Origin: Neurospora intermedia
Taxonomy: Eukaryota; Ascomycota; Sordariomycetes; Sordariales; Sordariaceae
Direction: 5' to 3'
Assembly (NCBI GenBank): GCA_037102815.1
Contig: BTPP01000003.1
Coordinates: 3,410,001-3,474,000, forward strand
DNA length: 64,000 bases
Shown: positions 44,307-55,656 of the stretch, in pieces
Position numbering within the stretch: position 1 is the stretch's first letter
Layout: each line of letters begins with the position of its first letter
The notes under the pieces: model-generated
The model's database searches: none
Told to the model about the DNA's origin: nothing
The model's input: the letters and a program-made list of their open reading frames with translations, nothing else
Position numbers and translations under genes: made by a program

Positions 44307-47300
44307 ATGAACGGCCTCTTGACGCCCATCAGCACCTCCCGCCTGAGTGCGAACCCCAACGAACCTCTGCTCCAGGAAGTTGGTCTCAAAAAGCAAACAG
44401 TAAAGCCGAACCAATCTCCTGGTCAGAGGCCCTTGAACTCGCCCGAGGAAGCCCTCGAAGTTTTACGACATGAACCTAACTACGACCAGCTCGTCGCTAC
44501 TTTGCGATTCCTCAGCCATGAGGATTTAGCCGGGTCCACATTCAGCATCAAGGAACCAAGTCCTATGACCGCAAAGCTAGTTCAGGTGCTGGTGTCAGAA
44601 ATCGTCCCGAACTATTGGACTTTGCTAAATGAAGACTCCCATGAAACCAAGTCCTCGGCCTTGGGACTCTTGCTAGCTTGCCTTCGCAGTCTGACAGGGG
44701 TCAATGCCATTATTGTGCGTCTGAGGGCATGGTTACAGGAAGCAAAATCCGGCGATGGCAAGTCCAAGCGACCGGACATCGCAATCAATCTGGCAGTCCT
44801 TCTCAACCTGGCATGTCTGTTACTAAAAGGCAATGATTCCATACGTGGCATTTGGAAGTCAGCTACAAGAACGCTGAACGGGAACCTCAACACCAGAATG
44901 CTCTCGCAAGAATTGCTTTCGACCTTTGGCAGTGGTCGGATCATTTCACTGACCGCAGAAGCTATTGAACATGCAAAGGGGCACAAGGCAGAAATCGACG
45001 TTAACAACATTTGGCTGGCAAATGGGCCAGAATATACCAAGTGGTTGAGCCAAAATATCGTCAAGTGGCAACTAACCTCGCCGACATCAGATGAGACGAA
45101 GCTTTGCTCCGAGTTGTTTTTGAAGGCTCTACGATTAGGGCACTCAGGTAAGACATTCGCGAATAGCTCTGGCTTCTCAAACAATGACTGACTTGGAGGC
45201 AGATACGGCCTTGAAATGTGTCCTTACCAGGTTGCTAATTGCCCAAGGGGCTGACAATGAGCGCTTTGGGCTCCTGCTGGGCAATGTTCCTCGAAGCGAG
45301 CAGCGTAAAGTCCTCTTTTCGGTGCTGAAGACCTTCGCCGAGGACTATCTTAATCGGCTAGGCACGAGTGATATCGAAGGCAGCAATAAAATGATATCCG
45401 CAGTGGCCGGTGCAATCAGCGCAATTACAAAGAATGATCCGGAGAGAATAGCCTACCTCGTTGAGTGGCTAACAGGTTCGTCTGGCGCTGGACTTGGCGA
45501 CTCTATTGGTATCCGACGAGCGGTGGTTGCAGTCGTCTCTCAGGATAGAGACTCAATCGTCAGTGTGCTTGAGAAAAGTATTGCCCAGATTGGAGATCAG
45601 CTATACATCAAGCACTCTCCTATAGTGCAACAAGAAGGTTGGCTCTAGCTTGAAAATGGTGTTTTCTTCCTCTTCTTGAGCGTAACTAACGGTTTCAAAG
45701 TGCATGCGCAGGTGCTGCTCCTGAGCGCTGGATACGTCCACAAGGTCTCGCCCTTGAAACTCACACTGCTAATGAGATCAAGCCCATGGCTAAATGCCAT
45801 CTCCAACAGGCTATCGTCACCAAATCAGAGGGCTCGTTTTCTGGGCATGGTTATTGGCGAAGGGCTTTCCAGTCTCGTGGATAAGGGTGATAAACGCCTG
45901 AACTTCCAAGTCGAAGAAATGGAGGTGCCGGATGGAAAGTGGTACAAGAGTCTTGTTGAGATACAGGACACACTTGGCTCATGGGATCCGCTACTCAATC
46001 CTCAAGAGCTTACACAAAAAAGGACGAGCTCCAAGAGACCTTCCCACAAGCCAGCACCAATACAGCCTCGGACCCAAGGTTTTATCATCGAAGAACTGAG
46101 CGATGAGAGCCTTAGCGAGCAGGATGATGTTCTTGGGTACCAGAAGCCCGACTCAGATGCCGAAGACTCGGATGACGATCCAGAATTGGTCAGGAGAGAC
46201 AAGGCAAAGGCACCAGTTTATATTAGAGATCTCATCAGGTATCTCCGCGACACCGACGATTATGATCGCCAGAAGCTTGCACTCGTTACCGCCCCAACTC
46301 TCATCCGACGAAAGGCGAATTATGGCACAGAGGTTAGTGATCACGCCGAAGAACTCGCATCTTTACTCGTCGGTCTCCAGGATAAGTTTGAGATGGACAA
46401 ATTTGACGACTTGCGACTGCAAGCAATGATTGCCATCGTCGTTACGCAGCCCCAGCTCATGGGCCCGTGGTTCGCGAAGACCTTCTTTGACGGTGACTAC
46501 TCGGTGTCTCAGAGATCTTTGATCCTCACCGTCTTGGGTCTCAGTGCCCATGAACTTGCCGGGTTTGAAACATCCGAGTACGCAGCAGCTGCATCTTTCC
46601 CTTCTAAAAGCCTCCCAGAGAAGATAGAGAGGCTATTCATCAGCCAAGGCCCTTCAAATGCCTACCAAAGCTCCTCCTCATCATTGAAGCCTCTGCCTCA
46701 CAACGCGCTCGAAAGCGTAGCAACGTCCATCACGTCGAGCTTCCTTGCGCCCCTTTCAGCAGCCGCTGCCGACTCAGCCACCGGGCCCGATGTGCTGAAG
46801 CTCTCTACCTTCAAGTCCCGTCTTCCCGGCCATGACGACAGCAATAACGCAACAACAGCAGAAGAACAACACATCAGCAACCCCAAAATCAGAATCAAGT
46901 CCCGCACCAAGCCGCGCATCCGCGCCATTCCCAACACCACTGCTCACATCATCTCCACGTCCTTCTTCGACCCTCTCACGGCCCGCTTTCAAGCAGCGCT
47001 ACATTCACCAGTGTCCCGGATCCGCGGCATCATGTTCCAGCCGTTCCTACTAGCCCTCTATCTCAAGACCCTCGCCCTCCTGCTCCACGCCGCGGGGCCG
47101 AGTACTCTCGCTCTTCCACAGATGACAGGAGAGCTGTGGCGGCTGCTGCTAAGCACGAGCGTGCGCGCGCAAGCTGTGGGAGACGTCAACATCACGCAGG
47201 CGGTCTTGTTTGGCTTGTTAACACTGCTAGATGTGAATGAGGATCGGATGAGGGACGTTTGTCAGGAGTTGGGGAGGGAGGTGGTGGAGACCGAGGAATG

Positions 47301-47451
47301 GGTTGCGGGTGTGTTTGAAGGGCTGAGAGGTGGTGATGAGGGCGGGGAGGAGGAGAGGACGAAGATGTTGGCCGCGGGGGTTCTGGTGAGGTTGAGAGAA
47401 GGGGTGGAGAAGTATAGATTGATGATGGTTGGGGATTTGATTGGGTTGTGA
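44307..47451 (+). CDS. TEL2: Telomere length regulation protein TEL2 (TTT complex)
   Basis: Predicted 1008-residue HEAT-repeat protein that, with Tti1 and Tti2, stabilises PIKK kinases (ATM/ATR/TOR type). Exons are 44307-45147, 45203-45637 and 45701-47451, in phase; the second intron has a weak GTTGGC donor but a good TAACTAAC branch site. The Tel2 C-terminal conserved domain starts near KAPVYIRDLIRYLRDTDDYDRQKLALVTAPTLIRRKANYGTEV and continues past LVGLQDKF. An acidic linker (EELSDESLSEQDD, DSDAEDSDDD) precedes it and resembles the CK2 region through which Tel2 binds its partners. The start at 44307 (MNGLLTPISTSR) is preferred because the ATG at 44241 appears to lie inside a 5' UTR intron. 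Confidence 0.93.
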
Positions 47452-48208
47452 AGGATGGGCTTTTGTTTGTTGAGCGGCTTGAGAAGCTTATGAAAAGGGC
47501 GGAGATGATGGAGGATGCGAGAGGTGTGGTGGTCTAGGAGGATATAAGACTGTCCTACAATAGAAATTGAAGGGCTGTGTCGTTTGTTACACCTATGGAT
47601 TTCCTGGACCCTGCAGTCGAAGCCTTCATAACCTCGATCAATAAACTCTACCGGAGTGTAATCCTGCAGTCGAGGTAGATGGATGGATGGAAGGGATAGC
47701 AAGATGAGCAGCAGTGAATATGAGCAAAAAGATTGTAACTCTATCGAAGGACTGAGCCAGGATTCAAACTTAACACTTCACCTCATCGGGACCCTGGGCC
47801 ACTTAGCAAGATACAATCAAGCAGAACCGCCATCTCACATCACTCGACCACTGAGCCAGGGGCAGTGTCTCAAAATATCGAACTCGTACATATCAAATTG
47901 TCTTAGATCACGAAAAAACACTTCGCTTACGGGTGACGATTGGGGTGATCAGGTGACTTATGGATCTACTATGCAGTACTGACGCCAACCGGCTTGGCGT
48001 ATTGGGGCATGTACCCATGCAGCGCTAAAATGGCCCGGTAGCACCGGACGGTCGGCTGTGGAAGGTTTCAAAGCAACATTGACAAATCACTTGGTACGTA
48101 CCATTCATCGAAATATTTTGAGGGACGTTTGCTGTTGAAATCCTGCACAACAACAGCTCGCTCCTTGTTCTTGTGCTTGTTTTCATTCAACATAACATAT
48201 TATTCACC
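47452..48208. other. Intergenic region TEL2 to COX17
   Basis: 757 bases holding the TEL2 3' UTR, a tRNA-like relic (47.75-47.86 kb) and the COX17 promoter. No protein gene seen. Confidence 0.45.
47752..47860 (-). pseudogene. Degenerate tRNA-like sequence with two A-box-like motifs
   Basis: On the minus strand TGGCTCAGTGG (47858-47848) is a perfect A-box match and TTGCTAAGTGG (47809-47799) a near match. They are followed by the B-box-like GTTTGAATC near 47769-47761. The second A box lies slightly too close to the B box and the first too far unless an intron or long variable arm is present. I cannot fold a paired acceptor stem. The 10-mer CTGAGCCAGG flanks the block on both sides (about 47752 and 47851). 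Probably a tRNA-derived relic. Confidence 0.22.
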
Positions 48209-48643
48209 ATGGCCTCCCAAAGCTTTTCCCTTCGTAAGTACCTTTGCATAACCAACAGACGCTTTCGGCATAAAGCGCTCTCGCTGTCCGCGGTGACTAA
48301 CCATCAATGCGCTTATTTACTACAGCTTCCGGCGCCACCCTTGCCGCCGCTCCGGCGCAAATTGCGACTCCTTCCAGTGATGCTCCCGCGAAGCCCAAGG
48401 TGCGCCTCCGACCCCCGATGAACCAGCTAGCTCACCGAAAGCTGTACGCAAACGACTATACTGAGAAACAAAAACTAAACAAAAAAACCCATAAAAAAAC
48501 AGCCCTGCTGCGTGTGCAAGGAAGAGAAGGCCAAGCGCGATGATTGCATGCTTTTCTCCAAGTCCGATGATCCCCAGAAAGACTGCGTATCGACGATAGA
48601 CCAGTACCGCGCCTGCATGGCTGGTTTCGGCTTCAAGGTCTAA
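48209..48643 (+). CDS. COX17: Copper chaperone COX17
   Basis: Predicted 79-residue copper chaperone of the mitochondrial intermembrane space, delivering Cu(I) to Sco1 and Cox11 for cytochrome c oxidase assembly. Exons are 48209-48233, 48326-48399 and 48503-48643, in phase. The copper-binding CC-V-C motif (Cys35, 36, 38) lies in PCCVCKEEKAKRDDC. The twin CX9C pairs are Cys38/Cys48 and Cys61/Cys71. The C terminus CMAGFGFKV matches the family. The Ala/Pro-rich N terminus is a little longer than yeast Cox17 (69 residues). All functional cysteines are present. Confidence 0.97.
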
Positions 48644-49275
48644 ATGTAACCTTGGTTGCCATCGAGTTGAGCGAGCGACCAGCAGCAACAGCAGTAATGA
48701 CCGACGACATGACGAGTCTTTAACCCAATATCCATGTATAATACTACTACAACCACACCCGTGCTGCGGCAGCACCCCCAAGCGGCGTTCTCATGCTTCT
48801 CAAATCTGACTACGGCATACATTTGTACAACTACAACATAGAAAAGGAGGGAAGAGAGAGAGACAGCCTCGAATATGGATTGCTGGAGCTTATACGGTCC
48901 TTGCTAGTTCCTACTTTTCTTCACACGCCACCGGGTCATCGATCTTGTGGCAATTTCCATGGCCTTTAGCTAAGCCCGGTGGTGTACGAACTATCTTGTC
49001 TTGCTGATTTTGACAGTCCTCACTCTGTTCTACTTCATTTCTTTTCCCAATCCAGAGCATACGAGATTACCATCCGAGAACACTGTGCCCGTCAAATGCG
49101 ACCACCCAACACACAGTGACGAACTCATTGTCACCATCATCGAGTCCAGCACAAAGCGTTAGCAGCCTCCCACTCCTCCCTCATACCAATCTTCACCATC
49201 AGCAGCCGCCGACGTTGATGAAGCTTCCTTCGAGACTATGAATCCCTGCGCACCCTCAGGCAGCAGCTACTGGCC
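48644..49275. other. Convergent 3' intergenic region
   Basis: 632 bases between the COX17 stop and the stop of the minus-strand coiled-coil gene; no gene-like ORF. Confidence 0.45.
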
Positions 49276-49985
49276 CTACAACTTGCCCACCTCAGAAGTA
49301 GTAGCAGCAGCAGCACCATCCTCCGTAGGCTTCTCAAGCTTGGCACGGGGTAACATAGCAGCCAAGTCTTTCCGACGACCCTCGTACAAGGCGCAGAGTT
49401 GAATACTGTGGTTGCTCATGATGCGCTGCACATCGGCCAGCTTCTTGGCAATGGCGGTCTGCTTTTGATCGCTGGCTTCTACTGCTTCCTTGAGTCTTAA
49501 CAGACGGGAGATGTGCATGGCTGAGCTGCAAGTACCATGGATAAACTACAATTAGAACAACCGTGGAAGGGCGAAATACTCTCTTGGAGAATGCGCCATT
49601 GGGAACAAACTGAGCGGTCTACCGGTTCAACTTACTGGAGATCATGGTACTTGGAAACTGATTTCCTTACGCGGTCTTGGATGGACGTGAGCGCGTCTTG
49701 GTAGGCTGAGAGCAAGGCCTTGCGTTTCTTATCGCGCTCTTCTCTCGCCTGAAATCAAAAGAAATCAAGAAGTGAACTAAATGAGTGTTTTTGTTCACAG
49801 GAACCGTACTTCTGCTCGTGGTCGCTGATTGATGTTCATACCTTTTTGAGACGTGCTCTAGCCGCGCTGGCTTCCTGGAGTCGCAAATTGTATGCCTGGT
49901 AGTCGTCGTCGGAACCAGAATCGTCAAGTACGGTGTTAGTCGATTTTCTTGGCCTGGACTTGGCGGTGCTCGCCGAGGGTGCCAT
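49276..49985 (-). CDS. Small coiled-coil protein, unidentified
   Basis: Predicted 168-residue protein. Exons are 49985-49842, 49748-49636 and 49525-49276, in phase with good splice sites (GTATGA/TTTCAG, GTAAGT/TTGCAG). A Ser/Lys N terminus (MAPSASTAKSRPRKSTNT) and a short acidic patch (DDSGSDDDY) lead into a long helical, probably coiled-coil region: LRLQEASAARARLKK, REERDKKRKALLSAYQDALTSIQDRV, then RLLRLKEAVEASDQKQTAIAKKLADVQ. The tail is acidic and Ala-rich. I do not recognise a family; size and layout resemble small chromosome or kinetochore coiled-coil proteins, but that is a guess. It is divergent from PXR1, 434 bases between starts. Confidence 0.72.
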
Positions 49986-50419
49986 GTTTGCTCCAGAATG
50001 TTTCCCTTGAACGTAGTCTTTGAAACAGTTCTAGTATTGGGCCAAAGACTGAATCATAGTTGACAACTTGAGAAAGAGGAGTGTCAGATGAACAGAATGA
50101 AGTTCGTCCAAATCTCACGATTGATTGATGTCCTCGGAAGTCGGCAGGCAAGTGTGTTTCTCCACAAATACATCTGGAAGGAGCAAGTGACAGGCACCTC
50201 CCCTGCAGTAACGAACCGTAGTTCCTGAACTGTGTGGAATTTTCGGGCGGTGAAAGCTGGCAGATCTTTGATGGGATCGCAAGGCCCCCGCCAAAAAATT
50301 GAATGCCGTAGCACAGACAGGGCGCCCCGATTTCCGAAAGTTCAGTTGTACACCAAGCTCATTGACCTTTGACGACTCAGTACACAAGCTGAGAGCCTCG
50401 TCAACGACGTCGAGCAACC
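49986..50419. promoter_or_regulatory. Divergent intergenic region (coiled-coil gene / PXR1)
   Basis: 434 bases between divergent starts, so both promoters share it. No further structure noted. Confidence 0.45.
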
Positions 50420-51666
50420 ATGGGCCTCGCCGCTGCCAAGAAGTGAGCGCATATCTTGAGTGGCTGTGCTCCTTTTGTTTACTGCGTGCTAATCGCGAAA
50501 CTTCAATAGCAAGCGCAAGTTGGGAACCGATCCCAACAACACGAAATGGTCCCGTAACGAAACCACTTTCGGCCAAAAAATCCTTCGCGCCCAAGGTTGG
50601 CAGCCCGGCGAGTTCCTGGGCGCCAAAGATGCTGCGCATGCCGTACATCACACGGAAGCCAGCTCGTCACACATCAAGGTCACGCTCAAGGACGACAACC
50701 TCGGTCTCGGCGCGAAACGAAACAATGGCGACGAGTGCACCGGCCTCTTTGATTTTCAACATCTCCTCGGGCGACTGAACGGCAAGAGCGAGGATGTTCT
50801 GGAAGCCGAGAAGCAGAAGCGTGAGAATCACATCCGCAACCACTATCTGGAACAAAAGATTGGAACGATCCGCTTTGTCAGAGGCGGCTGGTTGGTTGGT
50901 GACGTGGTCAAGGAAAAAGTGACGGAAGAGGACGGCGTACCACAGAGCGATACTGTCGACCAACAAGTGGAGACAGTTCCCTCTCAGGACACCAAAGACG
51001 CCGAGCCCACAAAACGCAAATCCAAGAAGAGGAAGGCGGACAGCGACGAGGAAGACGAGAAGGAAGAAAAGAAGGACAAGAAAGTGAAAAAGCAGAAGAC
51101 CGACACCGAAGCCGAAACAGACAGCGAGTCCTCTAGGTCAAAGAAGAAGGAGAGGAAGGACAAAAAGGAGAAGAAGGACCAGAAAGAAAAGAAGGACAAG
51201 AAGGACAAGAAGAAGCTGAAAGACGCGAAACAGTCTGAAGTGAGCTCTTCAGATGACCTAGAGTCGTCTGCTACGGAGACCAAGAAGTCGAAAAAGGACA
51301 AGAAGAAAGATAAGAAGGAGAAGAAAGACAAGAAGAAGGATAAGAAAGAGAAGAAGCGCAAGGAAAAGGAGCTATCAGACTCTGCCACAGAAAGTGAAGA
51401 CAGCAAATCGAAAGCTCAGAAGAGGACGAAAGACAGTGCTGAAACAGAGACGAGCACACCAGGTGGAAGCGGCACTTCCACGCCTACTGTTACATCTTCA
51501 ACCCGATTCTTGGCTAGGCAAAGGTTCATTGCGCAGAAAAAGATGGCTTTCACGGACAGCGCTGCTCTCAACCAGGTCAGTATATCAACTCTAGTATATT
51601 TCCCCGTTCTTTGAAAGTCATCACTAACTTTGCCTATGTTTGCAGATTTTCATGATCAAGTCATAG
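50420..51666 (+). CDS. PXR1: G-patch protein PXR1/GNO1 (PinX1-like)
   Basis: Predicted 369-residue nucleolar protein of the PINX1/Gno1 family, which activates a DEAH helicase in rRNA and snoRNA processing and inhibits telomerase in yeast. Exons are 50420-50442 (23 bases), 50510-51575 and a last exon 51646-51666 (21 bases) that adds IFMIKS and the stop. The N terminus MGLAAAKNKRKLGTDPNNTKWSRN leads into the G-patch (about 25-80: TTFGQKILRAQGWQPGEFLGAK...DNLGLGAK). The second half is a long Lys/Asp/Glu-rich tract with many KKDKK units, then a conserved end TRFLARQRFIAQKKMAF. The low-complexity tract is usual for this family. Confidence 0.95.
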
Positions 51667-52828
51667 AAAAGAATTTGATGTGGTTGGTTGGGAAGCCTTC
51701 TTATGCTGCGTATTAGTTTCTTTTGTTCCACACCTCATGATCGATTTAGCGTTGCTTTTGACCCCAGTTCTTCACACACATCATAGCAGCTTGTCTTGTC
51801 TAATGCAACTGAGTTGAAGATACCATTGTCATGACTCGACCACAACCGACAGCTCCTTCGCCCGTCATCCTGAACCGTGATCCCTCTGCGCAACATATGT
51901 TGATATACATCGCGGCTCCTTGACACATGACTACGGTGCCGTTCACCGCACTTCCATTCTCGAAGTACCTCGGCTGTCGTGGCATTCGAGTTGAGACCGA
52001 ACTGCTCGTCGACGCCCGGCAGGATGCTTGGGGAGACGAAGGCGGGTCGATTGTGCCCATAACATCAGACCAAATGATGAATCTACTTCCTGGTATGATA
52101 CTTGCGCGGCCTTCTCTACGCCCATGTTCTATTATTCTTGGCAATCAGAGGTTTGAAGAATTTCCTCATATTAGATCAGATATGCCTGGTGCCTCTAGCG
52201 TTCCAGAGGTCCAGGCGAAGCGATGCTCAACGATGCTGAACGATGAAGATATACAAAATAAAAACGCGGAAAAATGGTAGCACCTGCTCGCTGTGGCTCC
52301 ATTGCGCCGGTTAATCAGTACTTCGGGCTTCGAACGCGAACTGGTTGCAGACAGTGACACTCACTGTCTGTCGCCTCGCGTCAGGAACCTCGTCTCTTTC
52401 GTGCGGAGGAAGTTTGTTCGCGACAACGAAACCCAACGACAGGACATCCACCATACCTCTCCGCTTTCTTCGCAAAACCTAGTTTTTATAATCAGGACGA
52501 TCACCTTTTTTGTTTTTGCTCATGGATTTTGAGGCCATGATTTGCAGTTGGTTGTTGGTTTTAGGGAACTAAAAAGTACATCCGCCTTTGACGACCACTT
52601 TCCAGTTGGCACCTCTCGCCCTTCACTCACCCTTCGCTCACCCGATATTCACCCATCTTCGATATCGCAACGCCCAGCTGACTACTTCTTCCCCCGCACC
52701 TTCTTCGCTATCCTTAGCACCAACCACCGTCGGCCGCATATTCACATTTCCCGCTGGGCAACATCTGGTGGCTACCTCGAAATCAACTCTGATTTTAACC
52801 CATCGCCCGCAGGTCATCGTCGTCGGTG
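51667..52828. other. Intergenic region PXR1 to BTB-like gene
   Basis: 1.16 kb. A 117-codon ATG ORF at 51927-52280 (plus) is opposed by an equally long minus-strand frame; neither resembles a protein. A possible 5' UTR acceptor (CCCGCAG) lies just before the next gene at about 52812. Confidence 0.35.
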
Positions 52829-55088
52829 ATGGAGAAGAAACCCCAATCAGCGCGGCTTCAGCCGCTATCGTATGCAGGCGCTCTTCGGGGGGACCAAGGC
52901 GCACGAAAAGAGGTCAAGCCGACGCCCCCTCCGACTCCGACTCCGTTCCTGAAGGCCGCAGCCCCTCTCAAACCTTCGGTCACATCTGTTCCTTCGAAGC
53001 CAACTGTGCAGCAACCCCCACCAGCAGTGCCTATTTTCAAGCAGCCAGAGCAAGCAAAGGTCACTCTGCATACGAATTCTATAAACGCCTCGTCACGAGA
53101 GTCTTACCCGCAGCTTTCACAGTCCGTGGCTAAAGTCAAACTGGCTCCAATATCTTACGCCCAAGCTGTAACTGGTGAAAGGATATCCACTTTGGTGGTT
53201 AAGAAGAAGGAAAAGCAAGGACCGCAGGCGGGCTTGCAGAAGGCAGGAGGGGAGATGGCTGTACATCAAGAACTTGAAAAAGGTCCCCAAAAAATTCCTC
53301 AGAAGAGCGCGCCGATGGGTGGGCAAAAGAATCCTCAGAAGAGCCCGGAAAAGAATACCCAGAAGACTCAAAAGAAAAGTCCGAAGAAAAAAAAGAAGAA
53401 AGGAAATCCTCATCCAGAAACGAAAGCGGCAACGTCAGATTCGACTATCAAGGCACAGCACACTCCTCACCACCAAAAGGCGTCTCAGGAAAGTCAGGAA
53501 CCGGAGAAGAAGAGTGTTTCTACAATTGAGCGATGTTCGATAGCGCCTCAAGGGGGCGGACACAGCAAGGAAAGCACACGCAGCCAGAATGCATGCGGAG
53601 ATGCAGCTGTTGGCGGACAAAACCAAGGGAAAAAATTCCACGTCGAATCGCCCCGCGGACGAAGCCCAGTCAAAGTATTACCATGCATACGGAATGCTCC
53701 AACCAAGCCGAAGGCCGCAGCTTGGGGTGCCCAAAACTGGCGCTCTCCTACTACTATAAGACCCAGACAACGGAGCACAACTTTCCCTAGTTTCGAAAAC
53801 TCTTCCCATTCTCTTCACAACCAGTCTCCCACACTCGCCGCTCGCTATCAGTTTGGCCAGTCGCCGTCGACCAGCTTTGCAACAGGTTTTGCTAAACACC
53901 GTCAATACAACCATCACGGACATATTTCTCATAATCTTTCTAAAAGCTCCTTACCAACAATGGGTAATACTCATGGGTACGGGCGTCGTTGCCGCGCTCT
54001 TGACGCCGAGCAATGGACCAAAGCAGCAGCAACCCCCAATCGATCCTCCAATTTTCTCGGATCAGCAGGTTTCGCCATCCACTGCGATGAACCAGGCGAA
54101 GAGGGATTGTGGCCGGAAGCCATCAACCAACAGCGGCGAATCGCTGAATACATCAAGCAGCACGACCGAAAGGAGATCAAGTAAGTCTCCCATGCCCCGT
54201 GGCTGCGTATTTTCCGAAATTTGGGTAACTAACCCCGAGTGATAAAGCTTGTGGAGGGGGCCCCGTGATTGGGATGTCAGGATCGATTGCGGACATAGGC
54301 CATTCCTTGCTCATCGCCAAATGCTCGCCCGAGAGCAAAGCACTTTGAAAGAACTGGCTACAGTACTGCCTGTAAGTATCTTGTATTATCTCTACGTATG
54401 AAATACTAACAAGCTCTTCAGGACGGCTCCAAAACCCACTACATATGCACTTACACGACCCCGGAGCGGATGGCCAATGTATTGGCCTTCATCTATGATA
54501 AGGGTAAGTTCAGTCCCTTCTCCATCACCAACAAAACTAATACAAACCCCACTTGCAGGCACCATGGATGGAGAACGATTCAAGCCCTCCGAAGACAACA
54601 CCCTCGACGGGGCCATCATCCTCAACAACACTATGGCCTACCTCGCCGGCGTCGAAACCGACTTCCCCTTGCTGCGCGACGTTGCCCTATCCAACCTCCA
54701 AAAAGCCATCCAAGGCATCAGGCGCTTCTTCGACGACGCCGACGGATACATCCAAGACTACGCGAATAAAGCACGTGAAGACGGCACACCTTTCCAGGAA
54801 TGGGACTGCCTTGTCTCATTCGTCACCGATGACGAACTAGCGAACTTTTATCGTCCATTCCGCATCGCCATGCAGACCCTCTACGATTTTCACGTGTACA
54901 CGCAGACCAAGTTCTGCGCGGACGAGATGCTGCCGCTGCGGTTCGCGATGTGGGGGCTGATGAAGGATGTCTACCATGTACGTCTTGTGTTAAGCAAGGC
55001 GTTTAGAAATTGTGAAGCGCCGCAGTGGGAGGAGAGTGGGCTGATACAGTTTTGGAGGGAGGAGGATGCGTCTTTGGTAGGTGTGTGA
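52829..55088 (+). CDS. BTB/POZ-like protein with long basic disordered N-terminal half
   Basis: Predicted 695-residue protein. Exons are 52829-54180, 54248-54371, 54422-54503 and 54559-55088, all in phase with GTAAGT donors. The first 440 residues are disordered: Pro-rich, then Lys/Gln-rich repeats (GPQKIPQKS, QKNPQKSPEKNTQKT, SPKKKKKKG) and Ser/His-rich segments. From about 458 the sequence is ordered: WDVRIDCGHRPFLAHRQML, LKELATVLPDGSKTHYICTYTTPERMANVLAFIYDK, which fits the fungal BTB/POZ pattern (DV-I-CG...F-AHR). An alpha-helical part (about 520-680) follows. Such BTB proteins often mediate oligomerisation or cullin contacts; this one's partner is unknown. The ATG at 52829 follows a GTG in frame and is the first ATG. 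Confidence 0.75.
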
Positions 55089-55305
55089 AGCGGAGTTTGT
55101 GATCGGGTTGTGGTTACGAGAAGCACCAGGTCTTCTGGAGAAGGCGGAAGTTTACCATATCGATTTGCTTTATTGAAGTGGACTCATTAGAGGTTTACAG
55201 TGTTGGTCGGAGAAAGGAGTTTGGCATTTCATGAAAGGTGCATTGGATGATCTTTGTCAAGGTCAAACGGCGTTAAACTAGGATTCAGCGAAAGGATGGA
55301 AAATC

Positions 55306-55656
55306 ATGACATGGTTGGGACAGCGAAGATATTGTGACGCAAGTCAAATGGCTATGTATTGTCTAGAAATTATTTGGCGAAAGGACTGGACTTTGCAACC
55401 CGTTTTGCGTCTCGTGACACTCTGTAAACAAATTCCTTCCGTTCTTCCTACAAATGCCAGTGAATACGATGACTTGTGTGGTGAAAATCTTTGCTGGTGT
55501 TCATTTCAGCATTTACAACCTCAGGTCTCTTTAACGTCGAGTATGACAGTTGAAACTGTTAATTTCCCTCAAGTTCCTTCTGAACCAGAGGGAAAAACTG
55601 AGAGGTATAACATGACTGGACAGGACTCCAAATGCATTCAAGGAAAATGCGACTGA
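55306..55656 (+). CDS. Orphan Cys-containing small ORF, doubtful
   Basis: ATG-initiated 116-codon frame (MTWLGQRRYCDASQ...) with eight Cys, including LCGENLCWC and a C-terminal KCIQGKC. There is no signal peptide and I recognise no family. It stands alone in a gene-poor, AT-richer region. Length alone does not prove coding; it could be chance. Confidence 0.2.
   Translation: MTWLGQRRYCDASQMAMYCLEIIWRKDWTLQPVLRLVTLCKQIPSVLPTNASEYDDLCGENLCWCSFQHLQPQVSLTSSMTVETVNFPQVPSEPEGKTERYNMTGQDSKCIQGKCD

Noticed and set aside
50984-51406. Phe/Ser-rich frame opposite the PXR1 Lys-rich tract
   Set aside because: Antisense of AAG/GAC codon repeats; looks like a membrane protein only by composition.
51927-52280. 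117-codon ATG ORF downstream of PXR1
   Set aside because: An equally long frame exists on the other strand, the context is 3' UTR-like and no family resemblance is seen.
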